This document shows positions 20,201-23,896 of a stretch of 24,613 nucleotides of DNA, one piece after another. Numbering within the stretch: the first letter of the stretch is position 1; the number at the start of each line of letters is the position of its first letter. The notes below the pieces were generated by a model. The model had not been told where the DNA came from and searched no databases. It was given only the letters and a program-made list of their open reading frames with translations. The DNA is from Legionellaceae bacterium UBA6148 (GTDB lineage: Bacteria > Pseudomonadota > Gammaproteobacteria > Legionellales > Legionellaceae), in the NCBI GenBank assembly GCA_002423125.1, contig DIUW01000030.1, forward strand, positions 15,308-39,920, in the 5' to 3' direction. A program made the position numbers and the translations under genes.

Positions 20201-20910
20201 ATCTGGTTTTTATTGATTTCTTCTACTAATAGATTAGGATCTTTAATAATCTCATCTGGCAATAAAATTAATTTAATGCCTTGCAAAAGTGGACCAAATA
20301 TTTCCCAGATTGAATCACCAAAATTTAAAGTGGTTTTTTGACAGCAAACGTCATTCTCTTCGAACGGATATCTTTCCCACATCCAAGTAAACCGATTAAG
20401 AGCGCCATGATGCGTTCCCATTACTCCTTTTGGGCTTCCCGTTGAACCAGACGTATAAAGCACATAAGCAAGGCTTTGCGCCCGGTCTTCAAGAAGAAGA
20501 TTGTCTTTACTGTATTGAATCAGTTCATCAGGAATTGCTTCCAAAATTCGAATTTTTTCATTGCAAATAGAAAATAAATTACTTTCTCTGCTATTTATTA
20601 CAACATACTGAACTTGACTATCTTGAATCATATAATCAAGTCGATCTTTAGGATAATTAGGATCAAGCGGTAAATAAGCCCCCCCTGCTTTTAAAATTCC
20701 TAGTAAACAAACAATCATTTCTATCGAACGATTAAGACTAACGCCAATGATATCACCTGGCTTTATGCCGTTTTCTATTAAATAATATGCAAATTGATTT
20801 GAAAGTGAATTAAGATCGCTGTAGTTTAGCGTTTGATTTTTAAAGACCAATGCAATATTGTCGGGTTTTTTATTCGCTTGGATTTCAAAGAAGTGAGAGA
20901 TTTGTTTCAT
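6835..20910 (-). CDS. Tetramodular nonribosomal peptide synthetase, 4691 residues, ending in a condensation domain
   Basis: Domain order is A1-PCP1-C1-A2-PCP2-E-C2-A3-PCP3-C3-A4-PCP4-C4. Adenylation cores of the TSG[ST]TGxPKG type lie near residues 153, 1214, 2728 and 3766, each with the later NGKxD-type lysine (for example TGKIDR, MNGKLDK). Phosphopantetheine serines are S555 (GAHSL), S1618 (GGDSI), S3110 (GGNSI) and S4171 (GGNSI). Condensation-type histidine motifs lie near 740, 2258, 3292 and 4375, and the epimerase motif HHLVVDGVSW near 1795. It starts with an A domain, so this is an initiation module, and it has no thioesterase. Predicted product is a tetrapeptide, beta-Ala-like/D-Orn/Tyr-like/Thr, released by C4. 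The start ATG has a modest GGA site 9 bases upstream. The frame is intact over 14 kb, which suggests selection for function. Confidence 0.97.
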   Translation of the reverse strand: MKQISHFFEIQANKKPDNIALVFKNQTLNYSDLNSLSNQFAYYLIENGIKPGDIIGVSLNRSIEMIVCLLGILKAGGAYLPLDPNYPKDRLDYMIQDSQVQYVVINSRESNLFSICNEKIRILEAIPDELIQYSKDNLLLEDRAQSLAYVLYTSGSTGSPKGVMGTHHGALNRFTWMWERYPFEENDVCCQKTTLNFGDSIWEIFGPLLQGIKLILLPDEIIKDPNLLVEEINKNQITRIVLVPSLLQSILDYAQPKFGTSPLKMVTISGEAPTHHLINKFFQEKHSIQLLNLYGSTEVSADVTYQELNIESVREDFIPIGYPIDNMRIFVLDENEYEVSENQKGEIFVAGIGLAEGYLNNKELTDKAFKYCQIRGQLTRVYKTGDIGYKCTDGKIFYIGRKDNQIKLRGYRIDLTEIEEKLLAIEGIKSAIVLHKKDLNLSRLIAYLQPENWLSQEIINEIYHNLYEMISQRLPDYMIPGQFYFINKMPLTPTGKIDRISLSNIDSNSIIKIENNSIVEPRNELEKALHKICCELLGVNNISIYDNLFKIGAHSLLINQYKFIIQNTLGYIVPIKEFYLKNTIASMASFITVSENVTVQAMPALSQDTLPKEIASSAQKRMYILENMTEGSGAYNVTIEIKLLGDLKVDVLEKAIVFLVERHSSLRTYFKVDSATEHLIQAVNHEYQRYFEVVALDENNYAQCVKEITSYPFDLNNGPLFKCYLFNVSSSEHKLVFSAHHSIIDGYSFELLCAEMQLVYNAFLNNAIIELPQLDCNYSQYSYMQQQWILSHDFQEKLSFWKEYLNDSPEVTVPDFCKKVHKKQSCLGKTLSFDLSEPEALAIKLFAKQNEVSLFACMMTIFSVLMQRYNNQNDLVIGFPISDRPDKSSERIVGLFVNTLPMRVVIDSNDTFKKILKKIQNNLIHIYENQSVPFDKIVEAVNPNRDNDLHPIFQVMFAFERIENTFSMGDLTGEYNELTNNGAKLDLTLTVQEYDKKITLNFEYSSELYQHESIQRMAEHYQTLLAKIIDHPNERINTLSFLTEEENRLTQSWCSSAASGQTYQSIPFLISTQSIVNPDKIAIQCGQQQITFQKLHDRANQLAHFLIQNGAGVDSKILISMDKSIEMIVAIYAVMKTGATFVPVDPKYPRERINFIVSNTNPHMILLDSNTESDFQCFSCCPLLNLNTFKPLNPDVSSAEVLFTHPSSTRAYIIYTSGSTGTPKGVEVTHHTIASAFASWNTIYKLDEIAVHLQMASFGFDVFIGDFIRALCSGAKLVLCRYEELLEPKEIYHLLHRQQVECAEFVPAVVRGLMEYVESNQLTLPHLKILICGSDTWTIYEYYKLKQIFGTNVRVINSYGLTEAGIDSAYFEDSDFSLSKHWAGNENIPLGMPYPNNNIHILQGEQYAPLEVTGELCISGPALASGYFKLESLTKERFSSVVLHGEKCLVYRTGDLAKYTLSGHIQFLGRNDLQIKLNGNRIDLLEIEQRLKQHPLIQDAKVIVIERETRKILAAFCIVNATNNSLETTAIIEYLSETLPSYMIPSALTILDKFPLTPNGKIDRKALVIAEDGLVSSISEEDKPHTPKQKILAKVWGELLKREIHSIHDNFFRIGGDSILCISMLTKASKLNLHISAIDIFKNPTIAGLANVAKLEQRAKISKLKPHVTKETPLVPIQQWFFEKSWDNLNYWCQYVVLDISESINLDLLTQSVEFLLDHHDVLRSRFYEEKGRWLQEIMMHRDLTPLFIPIQNLALDEAVHVLSKSVDIGKGQSFKATFLKRDDSHHLQLVLLAHHLVVDGVSWRILCEDLLEVYTDLSNNKVASLSEKTDSYQQWAQALQEYSGSEQIHSELKYWNDQLPTTGPSVPFGSSSDEVITITTGKLQAQVNTVTSKKLLNTANQAFQTEINDLLIAALVLAMCPLNSNGMQLSIMLEGHGREAINPDIDTSRTMGWFTTEFPVSLNIKNTESIADIIKSVKEQLRAIPHHGIGYGILKYLSKHASELKTGCDPLISFNHLGQWVESDTKSTINLSKEGIQLATTPENKSGYLLEIETLFINDQLQIEINFSNEHFDFKRMEIVISRFEKSISDIVDYCTQESNFGYTTSDFPAAKITQDNLDLYFNNKIRIDDIYPLSPLQKGLLFRHVYHPESDEYLVQTVLEIKGPLDIDRFKQAWQIIIADNPILRTGFMWDNLDTPLQYVVSRAEIDWQVDRLGDQSLADYLRLDRSKKFDLSQWQLQRLRLIQVSPQEMHFLWSHHHILLDGWSTSSLLHELFSIYNNLSLKIPHNRKNRLLYKDYIQRVSQFNPQESYQFWTSYLQKVEYSTSLNEYYLKSSSSEAEVDKISYHLEEELYASLKELVNEHGLTLNSVTLGIWAILLHHYTQQDAIVTGTVVSGRTITDIKKVKSTIGLLANSIPLYFNFETEKATLAFFQQIQEDLAHCNEYSHLSLGEIQGCSALADKGPLFDTLFVYENFLEKKYQHQDGLSVSELLTNEKSEFPLAVVVNPTQTLEICFTFHCNKFSKSFINQLLESYTTALKNFVKKPLKQVHQLDLITDPDYLKIIHAWNNTEQAYPKNSTLHEQFEQQVQRAPQAVAVEMGDSCVTYEELNRRSNQLAHYLCSLDQETEVKIGIALSRSIDLIIAMLACLKAGACFIPLDLGYPSDRLELMLNDSNAKYLITDTMGQTHLSVNCSIIDLDKIKGELKTYPIDNLMQALSGSNLAYMIYTSGTTGTPKGVMVEHHSVINLARSQIDFFQIGENSRVLNFAPFSFDASISEVVTSLLSGACLVLPEKDVVAVGETLEVILETKAISIVTLPPTILSTINHLYKLKTLVVAGDKAPKELLDKWYGKVRLINAYGPTENTVCATMHLYNPSQSSNTIGKPISNVTCYVLDKYLKPVAVGAPGYLYLGGSGVARGYFNRHEINREKFIKNPFTHSHHHLIYNTGDIVRFLPDGELEYIGRLDAQIKIRGFRVELEEIESLIKQKSGVVNAAVIAHGVGAQKSLIAFVVPSGPKFDHQELMQFISSKLPHFMRPNNILTLQEIPLSPSGKVDRNKLAKLADNTLIEMKDIPPQNSAEIHLVEIWQELLRPPKITRDDNFFALGGNSILCIQMISRIKKLLGVNISLSNIFEHPILQNLASHIIQMEKTNLVSIVPINKLKPIPLSAIQRSMLFLAKMEDTNRSYTIPVVFSLTGNLNVAALKASFQRLIENQEILRTKFTEIDQGFYQEICRNDDFKMDRIVCETAEEREQQIQRILNTPFDMTKFLMRVSLLQDNQGLENTLLILFHHAIFDEWSVKLLIHNLNHLYNNLAKDVPASLPILSAQYSDYALQEHHYSSTDLYQEQLDYWKTALAGAPELLQFPLDYQRPAIKSYQGDVLSFELERSVVKKLLNISATRNTTLFMSLLTIFNIFLYRYTNDSDIVVGTPITTRSNEEYEAIMGCFINTLALRTQVNGCGNFLTHLEQVKATCLAAFKNQAIPFDRVVDALNISRSLSKTSLFQVMMVLEDNQELNLHLDGIATTFLTINNQTAKTDLTFTFQLIEGEGLHCNIEFATDLFKKETIERMAGHFSTLFNNIMTNTESNIDQIPFVTPNERIALLNQPVLSYAPPASTLHQWFEQQAIQTPFKTAIVYETDVLSYKELNEKANQLAHFLKKKGIEPGTKIALSLERSTQLLVALIAILKVGGCYVPIDPSSPNDRLLFILEDTQAPLLITQSQFADKFKNYAGISLFFDKAEFLIDFDMNNLNLSLPSDSLAYIIYTSGSTGMPKGVMISHANVVRLFLATEDFYGFNADDSWTLFHSYAFDFSVWEIWGALLYGGTLHVIPHFVSRSPVEFCQYISTHHITVLNQTPSAFSQLIAHETQLSNPLPLSLRYVIFGGEALNLNSLIPWFNRHNDQFPKIINMYGITETTVHVTYCQIKQSMVSEEKGSLIGQRIPDLKTYILNSALEPVPVGVYGELYVGGAGVSRGYLNREALTKERFIPDPFIERTDYMYKTGDYARYLVDGSMEYLGRMDEQVKIRGFRIELGEIESILRKNEAIDDVAVIALRRESQKILAAYIVPRDEILPDYRKKFTETIRQYLAQSIPEYMIPTYFQLVDSLPLTMNGKLDKKALNNLPLDSLQGEDYIAPTSEIENVFCQVWCDVLQLERVSIQDNFFRLGGNSIISSQIIAKLQKLSYSITIQDLFLHPTIERLCKISTEKEEVLSSPKIVRFNAKNAIDINGFPGIIDIYPLSSMQKLMFNHYGKNNGEMGVYHSQLCYKITTDVFDKDAFTSALKCLVQRHTCFNIGVNLALHSEQQFIREKTIFTIDENDLSCMDEVSQDLCTTTYMKNDKLQPFDVNDQHQPLFRFALFYLDDKTFQFFISLHHAIEDGWGIVEFLKDLFDTYEHIKKGIHCDEQRHPNVHKLFIEHEYSCVESQKHRTFWLNYLHASPLNSYTMPALKRFSISDSTIELELPMDIAKAIKKLSLTTAVTLKSVYLAGVMNSLSDIVPDHARIGVVCNGGRRPEIEGSLSSPGLFWNLLPVRLNNNKQLIKQLVETHQNLCEIDLHALYPLSQIEKDLGISDLFFTTFNYIQFHNMKELNQDIRILDIKGCDKFHYPLNIAIGVDDINEKVELRLDYDRAYIHEDTIQMFIKTFIENLKKFANYSLQQTQGQQKLKLFNSSAEEGKVSSEEMSFEFRVV
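8266..11460 (-). other. NRPS module 4: C3-A4-PCP4, predicted threonine
   Basis: Residues ~3151-4215. C3 has HHAIFDEWS, a variant with Glu in place of the usual Gly after Asp. The A4 pocket reads DFWNIGMVH plus lysine, the canonical threonine code, so this is the surest prediction of the four. PCP4 has GGNSI. Confidence 0.85.
11461..14595 (-). other. NRPS module 3: C2(DCL)-A3-PCP3, predicted tyrosine-like residue
   Basis: Residues ~2106-3150. C2 begins with IYPLSPLQKGLLF and has HHHILLDGWS, typical of DCL condensation domains that accept a D-configured donor, consistent with the upstream epimerase. The A3 pocket reads DASTVAAVC plus lysine, matching codes reported for tyrosine or substituted tyrosine; phenylalanine is the alternative. 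PCP3 has GGNSI. Confidence 0.78.
14596..19110 (-). other. NRPS module 2: C1-A2-PCP2-E, predicted D-ornithine
   Basis: Residues ~601-2105. C1 has HHSIIDG. The A2 pocket reads DVGEIGSID plus lysine, which is the ornithine code known from gramicidin S synthetase. PCP2 has GGDSI, the variant common before epimerases. The E domain shows HHLVVDGVSW, PHHGIGYGIL and FNHLGQ, all epimerase signatures, so the ornithine should be converted to the D form. Related basic residues cannot be excluded. Confidence 0.82.
19111..20910 (-). other. NRPS module 1: A1-PCP1 (loading), beta-alanine-like pocket
   Basis: Residues ~1-600. Aligning the A4-A5 core by eye to GrsA gives pocket residues G, D, W, V, T, S, L, A, D plus the A10 lysine. 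This is close to the published beta-alanine code VDWVISLADK. The normally invariant Asp235, which binds the alpha-amino group, is glycine, as expected for a substrate without an alpha-amino group in the usual place. The carrier serine is in GAHSLL rather than the usual GGHSL. With no C domain before it, this module should load the first residue. The exact substrate is inferred. Confidence 0.7.
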
Positions 20911-20931
20911 AATTATTTTCCATTACTTTAA

Positions 20932-21096
20932 TATACTTCGCGCGGTCACAATTTGCGGTTTTTGACTTGTTCTTTTCGCGCACATTTAACGTTTAAAACT
21001 TGACAATAGACCTGCTATTGCGCTGCGTTTTAAACGTTAAATGTGCACAAAAATAACGTCGTCAAAAAACCACAAATTATGACCGCGCGAAGTATA
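20932..21096. repeat. 165-bp near-perfect palindrome (MITE-like) upstream of the NRPS start
   Basis: The outer arms (20932-20966 and ~21061-21096) match over about 35 bases with few mismatches, beginning TACTTCGCGCGGTCA at each end, and the element is flanked by TA on both sides. Inner arms share a perfect 20-bp inverted pair (arm GCACATTTAACGTTTAAAAC), and the centre is a CAATAG/CTATTG hairpin. TA flanks and terminal inverted repeats fit a non-autonomous IS630/Tc1-mariner-like element, which is inference. It starts only 22 bases upstream of the synthetase ATG, so NRPS transcripts from further upstream must cross it. Confidence 0.8.
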
Positions 21097-21319
21097 ACAT
21101 GATCGACTGAAATTTAAACAGCTGTTATCTAAAATCAACTGATGATCAAATTAAACCTATTGTGCCACATTAGCAGCTCAAAGTCTAAATTAAAGTATAG
21201 TATGAGGTATGAATGCACGGGGCTATTAAAAATGTCTTTGTTTAAAAATATAACAATTTATGCAACAATGCCATAACGCATTCTGTTTCATTACACTGCC
21301 CCTACGTTAAGGAGAGTAT
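21097..21319. promoter_or_regulatory. Divergent intergenic region between the NRPS and the GNAT gene
   Basis: Very AT-rich, with no open frame. Hexamers such as TATACT (minus strand, near 21198) and TTGATC (minus strand) resemble promoter parts, but none forms a properly spaced pair. If the palindrome at 20932-21096 is an insertion, the NRPS promoter would be here or inside that element. The GNAT gene must also be driven from here. Confidence 0.35.
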
Positions 21320-21901
21320 ATGTCATATTTTTATAACAAATCGATGTTTATACACCATTTTAATCGCTTTTTAGGTCAAGAAAATTTGACAGCTAAATTG
21401 AGTCTTGATATCACACAGTTATCGCCTTTTTTTAAAACGTGCGAAGCGTTTGTGAAGTTGGTTTTTCATCATTGTGATACAGATTTAGAAGCAAATGATT
21501 TTTTATATGCCCTACCAAATAACAAATCATATGAAGATAAATTACCGATTAGCATCTATAACGCTTCGAATGAATTAATTGCCGCATTCGATGTGATTAA
21601 AGACTATCCTCAATTAGACAATTGGTACATTGGATTGCTGCTTGTATCCCCTATATTACGATCACATAAGGTTGGCTCTTCTATTTACAGCTGTTTTGAG
21701 CAAGCCGCTACGGATTTTGGAGGAAAAGAAATTAATCTTGTCGTTCAAGATAAAAATAGTCGTGCGTTGAAATTTTGGGAAAAACTTGGCTTCACGACAA
21801 TTCGTGAATCGATACAAGAATTACCTCATTGCTCCAACCTTGTATTTCATATGAAAAAATCGTTGTCACCTTTAGAAAAAGGACATGGATTAGCGACGTG
21901 A
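21320..21901 (+). CDS. GNAT-family N-acetyltransferase
   Basis: The product has 193 residues with a clear AAGGAG ribosome site 6 bases before the ATG. The GNAT core lies at residues ~102-158: strand WYIGLLLVSP, the acetyl-CoA pyrophosphate loop RSHKVGSS (residues 114-121, fitting [RQ]xxGx[GAS]), then helix YSCFEQAATDFG and motif B NSRALKFWEKLGF. The first ~75 residues, rich in aromatic residues, are not recognised. It is transcribed divergently from the NRPS. It might acetylate the free amine of the predicted N-terminal beta-alanine or the ornithine side chain, as tailoring or self-protection, but this rests only on proximity. The substrate is unknown. Confidence 0.85.
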   Translation: MSYFYNKSMFIHHFNRFLGQENLTAKLSLDITQLSPFFKTCEAFVKLVFHHCDTDLEANDFLYALPNNKSYEDKLPISIYNASNELIAAFDVIKDYPQLDNWYIGLLLVSPILRSHKVGSSIYSCFEQAATDFGGKEINLVVQDKNSRALKFWEKLGFTTIRESIQELPHCSNLVFHMKKSLSPLEKGHGLAT

Positions 21902-21978
21902 CAGGAGTTCCCGTCCACATCGACGATCGAGACAGCCAGCAGTTCTCAATATGGATATCATGATTTGAACAACATTAT

Positions 21979-22064
21979 TGTCTTCCCCGCGCAGGCTGGG
22001 ATCCATGTATCAAAATGGCACTGTGCTAATTCAGAAATGGATCCCTGCCTGCGCGGGGATGACA
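21979..22064. repeat. 86-bp palindromic repeat (REP/MITE-like)
   Basis: 28-base arms at 21979-22006 and 22037-22064 pair with two mismatches around a 30-base loop. Each arm contains CCCCGCGCAGGC and ends at the loop in GGATCCAT. This 'GTCATCCCCGCGCAGGC' type of palindrome is a recurrent dispersed repeat in several bacterial genomes. It is GC-rich against its AT-rich surroundings. It lies about 75 bases after the GNAT stop and could also act as a transcript-stabilising hairpin. Confidence 0.75.
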
Positions 22065-22095
22065 ACCCCCCGAATTCCGGTAGAGCCACAAAAAT

Positions 22096-22308
22096 TTAAG
22101 ATTGTGGCCGCGCGCAGTTTAACGGTGTGGAGAGCTCTTTATTTAAGGTCGTTTCATTACCTGAAGCTTGTCGCCAAAACATCAATGGCGCGAAAAACTC
22201 CAATAGCCCCGCTGTATTTTGGCTTGAATTTTCCGATTTAGTTGGTTTGATTTTTTTTGCATCGGTATTAGGAAACTGCGGCATTACATAACCATATCCT
22301 CTGTACAT
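22096..22308 (-). pseudogene. Small unrecognised gene truncated by an element end
   Basis: A 70-codon frame with a good AAGGGG ribosome site 6 bases before its ATG at 22308, starting MYRGYGYVMPQFPNTDAKK. The last codons (NCARPQS) are read from the repeated terminal sequence at 22102-22119, so the native 3' end has been replaced. The original product is unknown and was probably longer. No motif or membrane segment is visible. Confidence 0.45.
22102..22119 (-). mobile_element. Terminal inverted-repeat-like end of a TA-type element
   Basis: Read on the minus strand this is AACTGCGCGCGGCCACAA. Seventeen of these bases are identical to 24593-24609, and the sequence resembles both ends of the palindrome at 20932-21096 (TACTTCGCGCGGTCAYAA). 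A small hairpin (GCCACAA 22085-22091 with TTGTGGC 22102-22108) follows inward. The other end of this element was not found; the repeat at 21979-22064 lies on the element side. Confidence 0.55.
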
Positions 22309-22385
22309 TTTAACCCCTTATTAAATGTGTATGTCTCGGTGAGCACTAAGAAGATGTATGTTTTTTACTCCTTTAGTGTGTTTTT

Positions 22386-22410
22386 AAAAAGGATTAATAA
22401 GCGCTAATCC
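22386..22410 (-). terminator. Possible rho-independent terminator
   Basis: On the minus strand a GGATTA/TAATCC stem (22410-22405 and 22396-22391) with an 8-base loop is followed by TTTTT. It lies about 100 bases downstream of the stop of the decayed minus-strand gene ending at 22507. The stem is short and AT-rich. The rest of 22309-22506 shows nothing recognisable. Confidence 0.35.
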
Positions 22411-22506
22411 ACAATCAGAAAAATCAGAAATATTCCGTGTAGCAATTTTAACATGTGGTAATCGATCTGTCTCAAACTCTAAATCGACACATTAATGCCA
22501 CAGATT

Positions 22507-22778
22507 TTAATTGACCACTCTGTCAATAAATCCACACCTAATCATATCAAGCATATTCAAAACTTCCTCGTAATTACGATTCACATTGGAAATTGCGATT
22601 GTAAACTGATCCATCAAAGAACTGTCGTTGAAAAAGAGACTAAGACGATCTTTTGTATTTAAAGACAATTGATTTAAATCGCGCCCCAAAAGTCGACATC
22701 CACTAAGAATATAATCAAAATCCTGATTAACAAGATCAGGATGCTCCTCAAATAGCTGCTGAAGACATTATCAGTCAT
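22507..22778 (-). pseudogene. Small unrecognised gene, apparently frameshifted near its start
   Basis: From about 22762 to the TAA at 22507-22509 one minus-strand frame is fully open and protein-like: LQQLFEEHPDLVNQ, then DFDYILSGCRLLGRDLNQ and a charged helical remainder ending GFIDRVVN. It has no good start in frame, because a TAA lies just upstream. An ATG at 22778 (MTDNV) in the neighbouring frame would join it after a one-base change near 22762. I read this as a recently broken gene of about 90 residues. A TTG inside the frame (22689) would give only 60 residues. Its 5' part overlaps the open plus-strand frame described next, so the locus may be a junction of two fragments. Function unknown. 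Confidence 0.4.
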
Positions 22779-22826
22779 TATTTAAATCATCATCGTGTTC
22801 CAATAAAGCTAAGAGAATCTGAAGCA

Positions 22827-23066
22827 ATGCAAAATTATATATCAGACAAAAAAGATATGTTGAAATTGGCTTTTTTAAAATTTTATTCGCTTGACGATGC
22901 ACCGCGCTTCGATATGGATAATTTTAAATTATTAATCCATTTATTAAAACAGAAAATAACTGATAATAAAGTTTCCTTGCATGACCAAGAGAAATTCATG
23001 GAGTTGCATAAGTGTACATATGATACTAATGAACAAGAACCGCTTGTAGTGTCATTTAATTTCTGA
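22827..23066 (+). CDS. Small unrecognised protein, possibly an N-terminally truncated remnant
   Basis: 79 residues from ATG 22827. The frame is already open from about 22731, and the upstream codons look coding (APQIAAEDIISHYLNHHRVP, then IKLRESEA) but contain no start codon. The ribosome site before 22827 is poor. This suggests a gene that lost its beginning, possibly at the junction with the minus-strand fragment 22507-22778. The visible product is charged and helical (SDKKDMLKLAFLKFYSLDD) with no motif I recognise. Confidence 0.45.
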   Translation: MQNYISDKKDMLKLAFLKFYSLDDAPRFDMDNFKLLIHLLKQKITDNKVSLHDQEKFMELHKCTYDTNEQEPLVVSFNF

Positions 23067-23102
23067 TGAGTCCGTTGAAATTCTCAATGATATACGAGAC
23101 AT

Positions 23103-23114
23103 GGTATTAATACC
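23103..23114. promoter_or_regulatory. 12-bp perfect palindrome upstream of the gene at 23260
   Basis: GGTATTAATACC lies about 145 bases before the ATG at 23260, in the otherwise empty stretch 23067-23259. It could be an operator half-site pair, but no regulator or family consensus is recognised. Confidence 0.25.
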
Positions 23115-23259
23115 GTATTTTTTATTGATTTATTTATGTATAGTAAGATACTTAATGAATCAAATAAAAACTGATTGATTCTGACATTAAACACTAATAA
23201 GCACAGAATTTTTAATTGTTGAAACTAAATGTTAACAAAATACTACCAGAGAGACCCAT

Positions 23260-23820
23260 ATGTTTGAAAAAAGACTAAATAGTTACGATATAGAATATAA
23301 CTCAAATAATCCTGCCTCTAAAATAAGAAGCATTAAGTTTTCTTGGGGATTTGGCATGAGATTATTACAGGTTTTTGGTACATTTGATAATCAGCCTACC
23401 CTGCACTCATTCGATCAAGGAGTGCTTGGTGATATCGGAGTAACAAGTATCCACATAAAGGTAAGTTGTAATGAAATAAGCGCTGAAAAACTAGATCTAA
23501 TTTTAGATGAATTAGAGAGAATAGAGCCTGAATTTACGACGACAAAACATGAATTGAGAACTATTATTCAAGAAAAAATGGCTCAGCCAGTACCCCCAGT
23601 TGCTGAATCAGCCAGGTCAGAATGCTTTGGGATTCGTAGAGAAGATGCTGAAAAAATTGCATCGGCTCATCATACGCTTGCTCTTTTAACGCAATCTATT
23701 TTTAATCAGCATGGTATTCGAAGAACATCCGAAGAAAATGATTTTCAAAAAGCGCGTCGATTATTGACTGCAGGGCAATATCAAGCAGCCCTAACATGTA
23801 TTAGGCGACAATTATCTTAA
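23260..23820 (+). CDS. Hypothetical protein of 186 residues
   Basis: Not recognised. The ATG has an AGAGAG ribosome-like site about 8 bases upstream and the frame is intact, so it is probably a real gene. Residues 1-70 look like a beta-rich domain (IRSIKFSWGFGMRLLQVFGT). Residues ~73-108 form a charged helix (AEKLDLILDELERIEPEF), and ~124-186 are helical, ending in a TPR-like helix pair (FQKARRLLTAGQYQAALTCI). There is no signal peptide or membrane segment. It stands alone between decayed genes and the istA insertion. Confidence 0.65.
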   Translation: MFEKRLNSYDIEYNSNNPASKIRSIKFSWGFGMRLLQVFGTFDNQPTLHSFDQGVLGDIGVTSIHIKVSCNEISAEKLDLILDELERIEPEFTTTKHELRTIIQEKMAQPVPPVAESARSECFGIRREDAEKIASAHHTLALLTQSIFNQHGIRRTSEENDFQKARRLLTAGQYQAALTCIRRQLS

Positions 23821-23896
23821 CCGGTTGACGACAATTAGGATTGCCGGTCTTAACTAGCTATTGTTAATGGACATGGATCACTTATGGAGTGTGACA

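Noticed and set aside
20932..22119. A single large element spanning the 165-bp palindrome to the end at 22119 and carrying the GNAT gene
   Set aside because: The palindrome already has both ends of its own with TA flanks, and the 22119 end is a different variant. The composite is possible but not supported by matching ends.
21978..22241. 87-codon plus-strand open frame
   Set aside because: Its first part is a translation of the 86-bp palindrome and the element end, so it is an artefact of repeat sequence.
23063..23085. Hammerhead ribozyme-like core (CTGATGAGTCCG followed by GAAA)
   Set aside because: The bases between the two core boxes cannot form stem II, and no flanking stems I or III pair. 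TGATGA here is simply the stop codon of the preceding frame.
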